Source: an uncultured Eubacteriales bacterium (GTDB lineage: Bacteria > Bacillota > Clostridia > Lachnospirales > Anaerotignaceae). From it: a stretch of DNA of 16,407 bases. The notes under the pieces were generated by a model. The model was not told where the DNA came from and did not search any database. It was given only the letters and a program-made list of their open reading frames with translations. Positions 6,217 to 14,625 of this stretch are shown here, in pieces (position 1 is the first letter of the stretch; the number at the start of each line of letters is the position of its first letter). The position numbers and the translations under genes are program-made. The stretch spans positions 1 through 16,407 of the forward strand of contig URLB01000035.1 in NCBI GenBank assembly GCA_900548595.1, read 5' to 3'.

Positions 6217-7602
6217 TTAAAACCAACCGAATTTCTGATTGTATCCCACAAAGAATATTATAAAAACTATTATAGGCAGTATCCATTTAAAATAGAAATG
6301 CAGCTTATGAGGGAAATTAAGTCCTTTTCCTTCGTTTGCTTCTTTAAGGAAATTCTCATATCCCCAACCTCTTTTTGACACGCAGAACAGCAGGTATATA
6401 AGACTTCCCAACGGGAGCAGGTTATTACTTAAAATAAAGTCCTCAAATCCCATTATATCGCTTCCGAGTATGCTTACTCCGGAGAGCACGTTAAATCCGA
6501 GAAGACAAGGCATGCTGAGTATAAATATAAGAACGAGATTTATAATTACAGCCTTTTTTCTGCTCATTTCCCATCTGTCCATAAAACATGAAATAATATT
6601 TTCAAATACAGCCGTAACCGTGGACATTGCCGCAAACGACATGAATATAAAGAACAATGAACCCCAAAGTCTTCCGCCCGGCATAGAATTAAATACGTTA
6701 GGAAGCGTTATAAAAATAAGGTTAGGACCGGAATCCGGCTGAATATCAAAGGCAAAGGCAGCAGGGAAAATGATAAGTCCCGCAACAAATGCGACAAACG
6801 TGTCAAGTACCGTTACGTTTATGGCTTCGCCCGTCAGCTTTCTTTCCTTTCCTATGTAGCTTCCGAAAATTGCTATAGCGCCTATACCGAGACTGAGTGT
6901 AAAAAACGCCTGTCCCATAGCTGCGAAAACGGCCTCTCCAAGCCTAAAATTACCTTCCGTATCATAAATAAGATTATCAAAATTAGGTTTAAGATAAAAT
7001 TCCAAACCTTCCTTTGCTCCCGGAAGAGTTACGGAACGAACCGCAAGTACAACAAGTATACACAAAAGGCAGAGCATCATTATTTTGTTTACCTTTTCCA
7101 CTCCGTCTTTAAGGCCTCTTACGCAGACTGCCATTCCCAATAATACTACGATAGCCATAAATATAGTCTGCGTCTTAACATCGGCTGTCAAAGAAGCAAA
7201 CTGACCTGCGACTCCCGCAGAATCCAAACCGCTGAAATCGCCCCTTGCCATTCTTATAAAATATACTATAAGCCAGCCTGCTACGGTAGTGTAAAACATC
7301 ATAAGCATATAGTTTCCTATCATGCCGAACCAACCGTATATATGCCATTTGCTTCCTTTAGGCTCCAGCTCCTGAAAAGAGCATATAACGCTCTTCCTGC
7401 TGGCACGTCCTACGGCAAACTCCATAACCATAATAGGCAGACCCATTACAAGCAAAAAGAATAAATAAATCAGTACAAATGCCGCGCCGCCGTACTGTCC
7501 GACGATATACGGAAACCTCCACACATTTCCCAGACCGATAGCACAGCCTGCGGATATAAGAAGAAATCCCAGACGCGAGCCAAAGGTTTCTCTTTCTTTC
7601 AC
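6217..7602 (-). CDS. Na+-dependent symporter of the neurotransmitter:sodium symporter (NSS/SNF) family
   Basis: A 461-residue polytopic membrane protein with about 11-12 hydrophobic segments, the usual bacterial length. The N-terminus has the family signature GSRLGFLLISAGCAIGLGNVWRFPY split around residues 8-32; the AIGLGN turn in helix 1 forms sodium and substrate contacts in the LeuT structure. Bacterial members import amino acids or related amines. The substrate cannot be read from the sequence. Start: GTG at 7602, since AAGGAG (7616-7611) lies 8 bases before it. A GTG at 7611 would overlap that site. It is placed between spoIIE and tilS but insulated: strong promoter upstream, terminators on both sides. 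It therefore forms its own transcription unit within the conserved cluster. Confidence 0.93.
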   Translation of the reverse strand: MKERETFGSRLGFLLISAGCAIGLGNVWRFPYIVGQYGGAAFVLIYLFFLLVMGLPIMVMEFAVGRASRKSVICSFQELEPKGSKWHIYGWFGMIGNYMLMMFYTTVAGWLIVYFIRMARGDFSGLDSAGVAGQFASLTADVKTQTIFMAIVVLLGMAVCVRGLKDGVEKVNKIMMLCLLCILVVLAVRSVTLPGAKEGLEFYLKPNFDNLIYDTEGNFRLGEAVFAAMGQAFFTLSLGIGAIAIFGSYIGKERKLTGEAINVTVLDTFVAFVAGLIIFPAAFAFDIQPDSGPNLIFITLPNVFNSMPGGRLWGSLFFIFMSFAAMSTVTAVFENIISCFMDRWEMSRKKAVIINLVLIFILSMPCLLGFNVLSGVSILGSDIMGFEDFILSNNLLPLGSLIYLLFCVSKRGWGYENFLKEANEGKGLNFPHKLHFYFKWILPIIVFIIFFVGYNQKFGWF

Positions 7603-7665
7603 AAAACCCACTCCTTCTATATAATAAACCCTTTAAAACTGTCATGCCAAAGGCACACTTATTAG

Positions 7666-7694
7666 ATGATACAAAAAAAATTTACGGCTGTCAA
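7666..7694 (-). promoter_or_regulatory. Sigma-A promoter of the NSS symporter
   Basis: Minus strand TTGACA (7694-7689), 17 bases with an internal T8 run, TATCAT (7671-7666). Near-consensus in hexamers and spacing. The predicted leader is about 57 bases and includes a small TGCC-TTT-GGCA hairpin. No riboswitch is apparent in a leader this short. Confidence 0.75.
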
Positions 7695-7738
7695 CTTTAT
7701 GTATATACCGATTTAATATGAAATTTTATTTTCATAAC

Positions 7739-7772
7739 AAAAAACGAGCCGTTTGGATTTTCCAAACAGCTC
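7739..7772 (-). terminator. Intrinsic terminator of spoIIE
   Basis: An 11-base-pair stem (7772-7762 with 7756-7746, one G-U pair) with a short loop, followed on the minus strand by six T residues (7744-7739). It lies 17 bases after the spoIIE stop and separates spoIIE from the symporter. Confidence 0.88.
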
Positions 7773-7789
7773 TTAAAAAGTTTTTATAA

Positions 7790-10120
7790 TTATCTACAGT
7801 CAGTCCATACTCTGGCGGCAACAACCGTCATATCGTCCTGTATTCTGAAACCCGATCTCTCCTTCAGACTTTCCAGAACATAATCAGCTATGTCTTTCGG
7901 ATCTTTCATCTTATTATTTTCCATTAATTCGGTCAATATCATATCCGACATCCCGTCTCTGTCTATCACCTCCGCCGCTCCGTCCGTAAGCATGAGTATA
8001 ATATCATTCTTTTTAAGCTTATATTCCGATTTATCCATATCAAAATATTTTAGCATACCGATAGGAAGAGATGACGAGCGAATCGCCTTTGCCTTTCCGT
8101 CTCTTATGACGAATGTAGCCGCCGCGCCTGTCTTTATAAATTCCGCCATACCCGAATACATATCAATGTAGCACATATCAAGGGTAGCAAAACTCTCCTC
8201 ATCAGCGCCTATTACCAAAACACTGTTTATCATTTTAAGCGCAGTGTCCATTTTCAAGCCGCTTTCCGCAAACTGTTCCAACAGCTCTATTACCGTACGG
8301 CTTTCTTCCCCGGCAGCTTTTCCGCTTCCCATACCGTCGGAAAGGGCTATCATATACCCTCCCTTGGGCAGTTCCATAAAAGAATACGAATCTCCCGATA
8401 TTTTTTCATCGTCTTTAATAGCCATAGCTGCAGCGGCGGAAATTTTAAAATTACATTTCTCGCAAAGCGACAGTTTGCAAACTCCGTCCTGCTCCTGCAC
8501 CCTCCTTTTCATCTTTCTTCCGAGGATGGAGCTTACCGTATCCGTAACTTCTTCATACAGTTCTCTGTCTCCTTCGCAATTTTTCATAAGTACAGTAACC
8601 TGATATTCTCCCGTTTCACCCTCCTCAACAATAACTCTCTCCGTTTCCGATGATATTTTTCTTATTGCATAAAACAGTATTTTCTCAAGGTTTTCTTTAA
8701 AACCTGCTCTGTTGTTTATCTCTTCCGCCAATGACTTCATCATATCAGCCACTGTTTTCATTTGCTCTCCCGCAATTTGTCTGCTCTCCGCAAGGCGCAT
8801 TTTCCATATAAGCCTTTCCCTATGACCCGAATATGTGGTATTGACCGCGTCCGTAAACTCGTTCTGCCTTATACAGTAATCCCTGAATACAGCCGGTAAA
8901 TCGGAAGCGTCAACCTGTCCCTTTTTCTCGCAGGCGGCAAAAAGCGTAAGAAGGGTCTGATAGGTGTTATAAAAAGAATTGTTCCAGCATGTTTCACATG
9001 AAGGGCAGTTTTCGCACGCAATACAGGCAACCTTATCAACGAGTTCTCCCGTTTCCTTTTCGGCCTTTCTGTTGCCTTCCCTTGTCGGAAGAAAGCTTTC
9101 GCACAATGCATATATTCCTTTATAGCAGTCCGTAAGCCTTTCCGTTATATAATTTCTTGTTCCGTCATAACTCCCTCCTTTAATTACCGTTTCCGCGGCA
9201 AATGTTTTTCTCGCTTTTTCAGCCGAAATAATAAACAGTATACATGCCGAAGCCATACCTAATATCTCCGTTGCCTCAAACACATTCAGCCAATAAGACA
9301 GCGCACAAAACAGGGCAAGACATCCGACGGCGGTAAATACCTTTCCCATTCCTCTCAGCACCCCCGACAGCGCCGAAGTTACGCTTATTACAACGAACAT
9401 ATTTGTATTTATAATCCCTCCAGAAAGGAGAGCTAATCCGGTTAATATTCCGGCTACCGCCGATATTCCCGCACCGAAAATCCAGCCGGCAGTCAGAAAA
9501 ATATATGCCGTCGATATTATATGTAAAGGGATTGCACCCGTATATAAAAAAGCCGCTCCGGCGGATGAAAACGCCGCTATGGCTATAATACTAAGACCTT
9601 CATCGTCAGCTATGTTTTCTTTACCGTCAATTGCTTTTATCGTCAAAATACCTCGGTCAAATATGTAAACAAGGCTGAATATAACAAGCCCCTCCAATGC
9701 GTAAAGGATAGAAACGAACATTATATCCCTTTCTATAACGCCCTTTATAATGCCCGAAACGGTGAATATCACAAAAGCCGATAATGCCTTTGCACCGACG
9801 CTTACCGTTTTATTCTGCCTGTCTTTGATAACTCCATACAGCGTACATAGCAAAACGGCTATAGAATAATCGGCAACAAAGTCTGTATGATTTCCCAATA
9901 CAAATCCTGCTATAACTGTAAGCACTGTAACATAAAACTGTATGCCCTCGCCCAGAAATGCCATAATGCAGGCTATCCCGACAGGGTTAAACGAACCGAG
10001 CATGGAAAACGAACCGCACAGCACCCCAATCAATCCGAATATTCCGCCTTTTTTCAGGCGGGCTGCGTCTGTTCTTTTGTTAATTGTATCGGCGGCCCTT
10101 GCCGCCATAGTTCTTTGCAT
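7790..10120 (-). CDS. spoIIE: Stage II sporulation protein E (PP2C-type phosphatase)
   Basis: A 776-residue membrane phosphatase that dephosphorylates the anti-anti-sigma factor SpoIIAA, releasing sigma-F in the forespore; it also acts at the polar septum. The N-terminal part (about residues 28-300) is a run of some ten hydrophobic segments. A central cytoplasmic region contains a cysteine cluster, C-x2-C-x2-C-x2-C-x2-C-W (366-379). The C-terminal PP2C domain shows the metal-binding acidic residues: D577 in SGDSYS, D595 in SDGMGSGK, D713 in TDGAAEV, and the DD pair (762-763) in QDDMTVV. All catalytic aspartates are present, so it should be active. Start: ATG at 10120 with GGAGGG upstream at 9-base spacing. 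The length is slightly below the approximately 800-827 residues usual in the family. Its presence marks a spore-former. Confidence 0.97.
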   Translation of the reverse strand: MQRTMAARAADTINKRTDAARLKKGGIFGLIGVLCGSFSMLGSFNPVGIACIMAFLGEGIQFYVTVLTVIAGFVLGNHTDFVADYSIAVLLCTLYGVIKDRQNKTVSVGAKALSAFVIFTVSGIIKGVIERDIMFVSILYALEGLVIFSLVYIFDRGILTIKAIDGKENIADDEGLSIIAIAAFSSAGAAFLYTGAIPLHIISTAYIFLTAGWIFGAGISAVAGILTGLALLSGGIINTNMFVVISVTSALSGVLRGMGKVFTAVGCLALFCALSYWLNVFEATEILGMASACILFIISAEKARKTFAAETVIKGGSYDGTRNYITERLTDCYKGIYALCESFLPTREGNRKAEKETGELVDKVACIACENCPSCETCWNNSFYNTYQTLLTLFAACEKKGQVDASDLPAVFRDYCIRQNEFTDAVNTTYSGHRERLIWKMRLAESRQIAGEQMKTVADMMKSLAEEINNRAGFKENLEKILFYAIRKISSETERVIVEEGETGEYQVTVLMKNCEGDRELYEEVTDTVSSILGRKMKRRVQEQDGVCKLSLCEKCNFKISAAAAMAIKDDEKISGDSYSFMELPKGGYMIALSDGMGSGKAAGEESRTVIELLEQFAESGLKMDTALKMINSVLVIGADEESFATLDMCYIDMYSGMAEFIKTGAAATFVIRDGKAKAIRSSSLPIGMLKYFDMDKSEYKLKKNDIILMLTDGAAEVIDRDGMSDMILTELMENNKMKDPKDIADYVLESLKERSGFRIQDDMTVVAARVWTDCR

Positions 10121-10156
10121 AGGCTTGTCCCTCCGTATCTGTTTCCTATATGACGG

Positions 10157-10189
10157 ATTATATAGATTTATTACGGAAAAGATTGTCTT
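10157..10189 (-). promoter_or_regulatory. Possible Spo0A-type promoter of spoIIE (long 21-base spacer)
   Basis: Minus strand TATAAT (10162-10157) has no good -35 at 17 bases but has AAGACA (10189-10184) at 21 bases. In Bacillus subtilis, the Spo0A-activated spoIIE and spoIIG promoters are known for an overlong spacer of this kind. An inverted pair TTGTC (10183-10187) / GACAA (10198-10202) covers and flanks the -35; it matches only the TGTC core of the 0A box. Suggestive rather than proven. Confidence 0.35.
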
Positions 10190-10240
10190 ATTATGGGGAC
10201 AAAATACGCATTACAATGCAAAATCGGTCATAATGCGCAT

Positions 10241-10275
10241 AAAAAATACGACCGCCGAATAATCGGCAGTCGTAT
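10241..10275 (-). terminator. Intrinsic terminator of the phosphohexomutase gene
   Basis: A 13-base-pair stem (10275-10263 with 10258-10246, one G-U pair) with a 4-base loop, followed on the minus strand by a run of six T residues counting the end of the stem. It starts 17 bases after the stop codon at 10293 and closes the PEGA-protein/phosphohexomutase operon. Confidence 0.9.
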
Positions 10276-10292
10276 AAATTGAAATCATATAT

Positions 10293-12026
10293 TTATTTAA
10301 CACATTCAAGCAGTTCGTCAACGGCGTTTTCCATTGCTTCCACTTTTCTTTCGGCTTCTTTAACGGAAATTCCTCTTACGCCCATATAGAATTTGATTTT
10401 AGGCTCTGTTCCCGACGGTCTTACGCAAAGCCATGCTCCGTCTTCCAAGTTGTAATATAAAACGTCGGATACAGGTAAAGTACTTTCCTCTGTCTCTCCC
10501 GTTGCAATATTTACAAACTCCTTTGTCTTATAGTCCTTTTTCCATATAGTTCTGTGTCCTGCAAACTCAATGGGCGTATTGGCTCTTAAGTAAGCCATTA
10601 TCTTCTGTATCTGTTCGGCTCCGTCTATGCCTTTAAGAGTAACGGATTTAACTCCTTCTCTGTATACGCCGTACTTTTCATAAAGCTCATTAAGCGCGTC
10701 ATAGAGAGTCATACCTCTGTTTTTATAATAGGCAGCCATTTCGCATACAAGCATTGCCGCTCCTACGGCATCTTTGTCCCTTGCGTACGTTCCCGAAAGA
10801 CATCCGTAGCTTTCCTCAAAGCCAAACACAAAAGTCCTGCTGTTATCTTCCTCAAACTGCTTTATTTTTTCTCCTATATACTTAAATCCCGTAAGAACTT
10901 CTATAAGCTGTGCGTCATAGTTTTCGGCTATGGCTCTTACCATTTCCGTCGTTACTATCGTTTTTATAACAGCCGCATTCTTCGGAAGTCTGCCCTTTTC
11001 CTTTCTTCCTCCCAGTACGTACTCGGTTAAAAGCGCGCCTGTCATATTACCCGTCATAACGCTGTAACCGCCGTCCTTGTCCTTTATAACGACGCCGATA
11101 CGGTCTGCGTCGGGGTCTGTTCCAACAACTATATCCGCATTCTTTTCCTTTGCCAGTTCTATAGCCAGAGTAAATGCTTTCGGATCTTCCGGATTAGGAT
11201 AGCCTACTGTGGAAAAGTTTTTATCGGGCAATTCCTGTTGGGGAACAACAAACACATTTTTAAATCCCGCTTCTTTCAACACTCTTCTTACGGGTTTATT
11301 TCCCGTTCCATGCAACGGAGTATAAACAATAACCATATCCTCGGCTTTTTTTACTTCCTCCGGTCTTACCGCCTGCTCCAATACGGCGTTTACAAAGCCG
11401 TCGTCAATATCGGAACCTATCACGTTAAAAAGTCCTGCTTTAACCGCTTCTTCCTTATCTATAGTCTTTATGTCCGCAAAATCCGCAACAGCGTTTACTT
11501 CCTCTATTATTCCCCTGTCTTTGGGCGCTACGACCTGTGCTCCGTCTGCCCAGTATACTTTATATCCGTTATACTCGGGAGGGTTATGGCTTGCGGTAAC
11601 GACTATGCCGGCGGTACATCCGAGACTTCTTACCGCATAAGAAAGTTCCGGAGTAGGACGCAGTTCGTCGAATATATAAGACTTTATTCCGTTGGCGTTA
11701 AGCACAAGAGCGGCTCTTTCCGCAAATTCGGGAGACATATTTCTGGAATCATACGCTATCGCAACGCCCATCTTTGCTCCTTCGGGATTATTTTTAAGGA
11801 TATATGAAGCAAGACCCTGCGTTGCTTTACCGACGGTATATTTGTTCATACGGTTTGTTCCGGCGCCGATTATTCCTCTTAATCCGCCTGTTCCGAACTC
11901 TAAATCTTTATAAAATCTTTCCTTTATTTCCTTTTCATCGCCTTTTATCGCTTCCAGTTCAGCCTTTGTCTCATCATCAAACGCCTCGGAAGCCAGCCAG
12001 AATTCGTATTTTTCCAAATAATCCAT
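10293..12026 (-). CDS. pgcA: Alpha-phosphohexomutase (phosphoglucomutase/phosphomannomutase, PgcA type)
   Basis: A 577-residue cytoplasmic enzyme that interconverts glucose-1-phosphate and glucose-6-phosphate (and often mannose phosphates), feeding nucleotide sugars for wall and membrane glycans. Four family sites are present in order: the phosphoserine loop TASHNPP with Ser146, the metal site DPDADRIG, the sugar loop GFEESYG, and the phosphate loop RPSGTEPK near the C-terminus. The length matches the long Gram-positive type (about 575-580). Start: ATG at 12026 preceded by AGGAGGG. It follows the PEGA protein gene by only 14 bases in the same direction, so the two are probably co-transcribed from a promoter near 13536. 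Substrate preference between glucose and mannose forms cannot be settled here. Confidence 0.95.
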   Translation of the reverse strand: MDYLEKYEFWLASEAFDDETKAELEAIKGDEKEIKERFYKDLEFGTGGLRGIIGAGTNRMNKYTVGKATQGLASYILKNNPEGAKMGVAIAYDSRNMSPEFAERAALVLNANGIKSYIFDELRPTPELSYAVRSLGCTAGIVVTASHNPPEYNGYKVYWADGAQVVAPKDRGIIEEVNAVADFADIKTIDKEEAVKAGLFNVIGSDIDDGFVNAVLEQAVRPEEVKKAEDMVIVYTPLHGTGNKPVRRVLKEAGFKNVFVVPQQELPDKNFSTVGYPNPEDPKAFTLAIELAKEKNADIVVGTDPDADRIGVVIKDKDGGYSVMTGNMTGALLTEYVLGGRKEKGRLPKNAAVIKTIVTTEMVRAIAENYDAQLIEVLTGFKYIGEKIKQFEEDNSRTFVFGFEESYGCLSGTYARDKDAVGAAMLVCEMAAYYKNRGMTLYDALNELYEKYGVYREGVKSVTLKGIDGAEQIQKIMAYLRANTPIEFAGHRTIWKKDYKTKEFVNIATGETEESTLPVSDVLYYNLEDGAWLCVRPSGTEPKIKFYMGVRGISVKEAERKVEAMENAVDELLECVK

Positions 12027-12040
12027 TGTTTTCCCTCCTG

Positions 12041-13474
12041 TTATTGCTCGGTAAGAAGTACCGATATGGTCTTTTGTTCCTCATTTACGGTGGTACTGAG
12101 ATTATAGTCAACGTAGCCTTCCTTTTTTATGGCTATATCGTAATCGCCGTAGTTTATCTGTGTTGTAAAGGGAGTAACTCCTATTATCGCTCCGTTGGCA
12201 TAAACGGTGGCTCCCTGAGGAGTAGAGTCTACGCTTATGGAAGCAGTCTTTATTTCGATTTTCTCCATATTTACATCTACTTCCACCAACGGCTCGTTAA
12301 TATCTACCGTTCCGCTGTACGTTTTGTATCCTTCCGCAGAAACGCTTATAGGGTATGAGCCCATGCTCAGAACAACCGGCGTATCCTTACCGACCTGCTT
12401 TCCGTCCACAACTATTATGCAGTTATCAACATTTACATTGAGCGTAAGAACGCCTGTCTTTTCCTGCACCGACGCCATATCGACGGAATATACTTCTCCT
12501 GCCGGAACATGTATGTCCACATTAAGCGTATCTATATTGTCACCTGATATACCCAGCGAATGTACCCCCGATGATACAGACGCTCTGTTATTCTCAAACT
12601 TTATTTTTTCACCGTCTACGGTAACGGAAAGGTTTTCCACACGGTCCGTATTTTTAAGTTCTATGAAACCGTGATATTTTTCCACCGTAACCGTCCATAC
12701 CGTGTCTCCGACGCCTTTCAGCGTTACAACATCCTCTTTGTTAAGGTCTTCGTCCTTTATAAAGTCTCCGTTATATATGAAAAGAGTATTTTTGTCATAT
12801 TCATAGCTTGTAACGCCGTTTGATATAGTTCCTGCCGTCGTGTCGACTTCAACATCGGCAAAATTTTTCTTTTCCCAAACGTCATCGGTATATTCCACTT
12901 TGACTACTTCCCCGGTATCCTCGGATAATCCGATATTTATAATATCGCCTCTTACTATGGACGAATACACGGTTTTTCTGCCGTCCGTGCGTATTATTTC
13001 GGCTGTGGAATCAATTGTATAAAATGCCGTTTTTCCGCTTTCCGTATTCGTAATCTCAAATCTGTCATCGCTGACGGAAACAACAACTCCGCAGAAATAT
13101 TCGGCAGCTTCGCTTACCTGTTCATTTTTATCCGGTTCTTTTGTACCGCCTATCCCTTTCATGGCGAATATGACCGCGGCAGCTACAACCGCAACCATAG
13201 CCGCAGCGGCTATGATATATAAAAAAGTTTTATTTCCCCCGTTTTTTCGGTGTCCCGAATCGCCGCCTCCGTGCTTTGCCGTTTCTCTCCTTACGGGAGT
13301 TACTTCCGCTGTCTGCCCGTAGTCGTCGTCATAATCATACTTGTCATCGTCGTCATAATCATCGTAGTCGTCATAATCGTCCCGATTATCAAGTTCGTCA
13401 AGTTTTGTCTTTATATCGTCAATCCTGACCGTTTCTCCCATGTTTTTATTTTCATCAAAATTGTATTCTTTCAT
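12041..13474 (-). CDS. Membrane-anchored PEGA-domain protein with an Asp/Tyr-rich cytoplasmic tail
   Basis: A 477-residue protein of unknown precise function. The N-terminal part is hydrophilic and ends in a striking tract (residues 32-52) of 14 Asp, 6 Tyr and 1 Lys. It is followed by a basic, glycine-rich stretch and one membrane helix (about 84-107), so the rest should lie outside the cell. The outer part begins with beta-rich sequence (about 125-285) and ends with two clear PEGA-like repeats: one around VVDGKQVGKDTPVVLSMGSY, the other around STPQGATVYANGAIIGVTPF, each finishing in a GYxxY-type strand. PEGA domains are extracytoplasmic beta-folds often tied to envelope or S-layer proteins. 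Start: ATG at 13474 with GAGGTGA upstream. It is the first gene of an apparent operon with pgcA. The tract may have been wrongly called by repeat expansion but stays in frame. Confidence 0.85.
   Translation of the reverse strand: MKEYNFDENKNMGETVRIDDIKTKLDELDNRDDYDDYDDYDDDDKYDYDDDYGQTAEVTPVRRETAKHGGGDSGHRKNGGNKTFLYIIAAAAMVAVVAAAVIFAMKGIGGTKEPDKNEQVSEAAEYFCGVVVSVSDDRFEITNTESGKTAFYTIDSTAEIIRTDGRKTVYSSIVRGDIINIGLSEDTGEVVKVEYTDDVWEKKNFADVEVDTTAGTISNGVTSYEYDKNTLFIYNGDFIKDEDLNKEDVVTLKGVGDTVWTVTVEKYHGFIELKNTDRVENLSVTVDGEKIKFENNRASVSSGVHSLGISGDNIDTLNVDIHVPAGEVYSVDMASVQEKTGVLTLNVNVDNCIIVVDGKQVGKDTPVVLSMGSYPISVSAEGYKTYSGTVDINEPLVEVDVNMEKIEIKTASISVDSTPQGATVYANGAIIGVTPFTTQINYGDYDIAIKKEGYVDYNLSTTVNEEQKTISVLLTEQ
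13319..13381 (-). repeat. In-frame Asp/Tyr codon repeat in the PEGA protein gene
   Basis: A 63-base low-complexity tract of GAC/GAT and TAC/TAT codons encoding the DDY-type repeats of residues 32-52. Short unit length and near-identical units make replication slippage likely in multiples of three bases. Confidence 0.85.
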
Positions 13475-13535
13475 TTAATTCACCTCATATGTAACCGGGG
13501 TAAAAATATTTTCGCAGTATACTTTTATACATACC

Positions 13536-13564
13536 ATTTTATATGTTTGTGATGAAAATAGCAA
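13536..13564 (-). promoter_or_regulatory. Putative promoter of the PEGA protein-pgcA operon
   Basis: Minus strand TTGCTA (13564-13559), 17 bases, TAAAAT (13541-13536). The predicted leader is about 55 bases. It lies in the 105-base gap after the CotS-like gene, where no terminator was seen, so some read-through from cca is possible. Confidence 0.5.
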
Positions 13565-13579
13565 CTAAAATGTACATGT

Positions 13580-14557
13580 CTATATCGACATTGCCAGTTT
13601 TACCTCTTTATCCCGCCCTTCCGCACAGGTTTCAAATCTTTCCACCGCAGCCTCCGATATGCATACGCGCCTTTTGTTATAATGCTCGTTACACAATTTC
13701 AAAAACTTATACGGATATACAAGCATGCCTTTTATTATCCCCAAATCATTGTCGGATAATGTTCTGAGCGACGAATAGCTTTCTATTATTTTCGCTATTC
13801 CTCTTTCATCGGCAGCCTCGCTTTTCATATACCGCCTTATTATATTTGCCGTATCCGTTATGCTTACGTCTATACTGCTTCCGTCAAGCCCCGAAACCGT
13901 TATGGTTCCGTCCTCGTTTTTACGCACATTGTCATTTTTAAATGAATTATGACATATACTTCTTTTTTTCTCGGCATGTTTTACTGCTTCCCAATAACCC
14001 GACTTTTCCAAAAGCTCCGAAGCTTGTTTTATCCTGTCCATATAGTAATCGTAATATTTTATTATCATCAAATCCACAGGCGTATAATCCCCGAATGTTT
14101 TTATTCTTTTTCTTATTCTGGAAAATTCAACTGCCCTCTTACCGAAAAAATCATCGGCGGAGCCTCCCGACGTTCTTATTCTTTCATCATCGAAACCCTC
14201 TGCCGCATTGTGAAAAGCCGCCAATGTTTTCGCTGTCTCCTCCATATCGTCCATATCGTCAAAATCCATTCTTCTTGACGGAACGTATTTGACAAGAATA
14301 TAGGCGGTATCATCCATCCTGTAACACGGCATATCATCCGTTGTTCTGTATGATTTGTCCAATCCGTCGAATCCTCTTAATATAAGATACTCCTTTAAAG
14401 CGCTCTCCGTCTCAAGACTGACGTCATCGGAATAAGTCTTTTTCAGCTCCAGCAGACCTCTGTCGGTTCTGCATACAAGCCCTGTTCTGGTTCGGTAGGA
14501 ACTGACAAGTTTTATACCAAACCCCTGCTGTAATATTTTCACATTTATATCGTCCAT
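13580..14557 (-). CDS. CotS-family spore coat protein-like pseudokinase
   Basis: A 325-residue protein with the choline/aminoglycoside-kinase-like fold of the CotS/YsxE/YutH spore-coat family; the identification rests on overall layout and is moderate. Visible: an N-terminal lobe with LLELKK (candidate ATP-contact lysine), a linker VKYVPSRR, a helical region with HNAAEGF, the catalytic-loop equivalent CHNSFKNDN (202-210), and downstream LDGSSIDVSITDTANIIRRYMK split across 224-245. In active relatives the loop reads H-x-D-x4-N; here Ser205 replaces the catalytic Asp while His203 and Asn210 remain, and the metal-binding motif is also altered. Loss of kinase activity is therefore likely. Start: ATG at 14557 with GGAGGG upstream. 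A longer frame to 14665 would overlap the cca end and lacks a ribosome binding site. It follows cca by 68 bases without a terminator. Confidence 0.75.
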   Translation of the reverse strand: MDDINVKILQQGFGIKLVSSYRTRTGLVCRTDRGLLELKKTYSDDVSLETESALKEYLILRGFDGLDKSYRTTDDMPCYRMDDTAYILVKYVPSRRMDFDDMDDMEETAKTLAAFHNAAEGFDDERIRTSGGSADDFFGKRAVEFSRIRKRIKTFGDYTPVDLMIIKYYDYYMDRIKQASELLEKSGYWEAVKHAEKKRSICHNSFKNDNVRKNEDGTITVSGLDGSSIDVSITDTANIIRRYMKSEAADERGIAKIIESYSSLRTLSDNDLGIIKGMLVYPYKFLKLCNEHYNKRRVCISEAAVERFETCAEGRDKEVKLAMSI

Positions 14558-14625
14558 ATAAAATCCCTCCGACTCACACATTATGCCTGTTTTACAATAA
14601 TATGTTGCCGAAGGGTAAATTATTA

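Noticed and set aside
7358..7645. 95-codon minus-strand frame overlapping the symporter start
   Set aside because: It is an out-of-frame shadow over the first 80 codons of the symporter; the signature NVWRFPY lies in the other frame.
7603..7665. Riboswitch in the symporter leader
   Set aside because: The predicted leader is only about 57 bases with one 4-base-pair hairpin, too small for a known amino-acid or T-box riboswitch.
11238..12358. Plus-strand frames of 184-189 codons
   Set aside because: Antisense to pgcA and the PEGA gene; translations are Tyr/Arg/Phe-rich shadow with no start signals.
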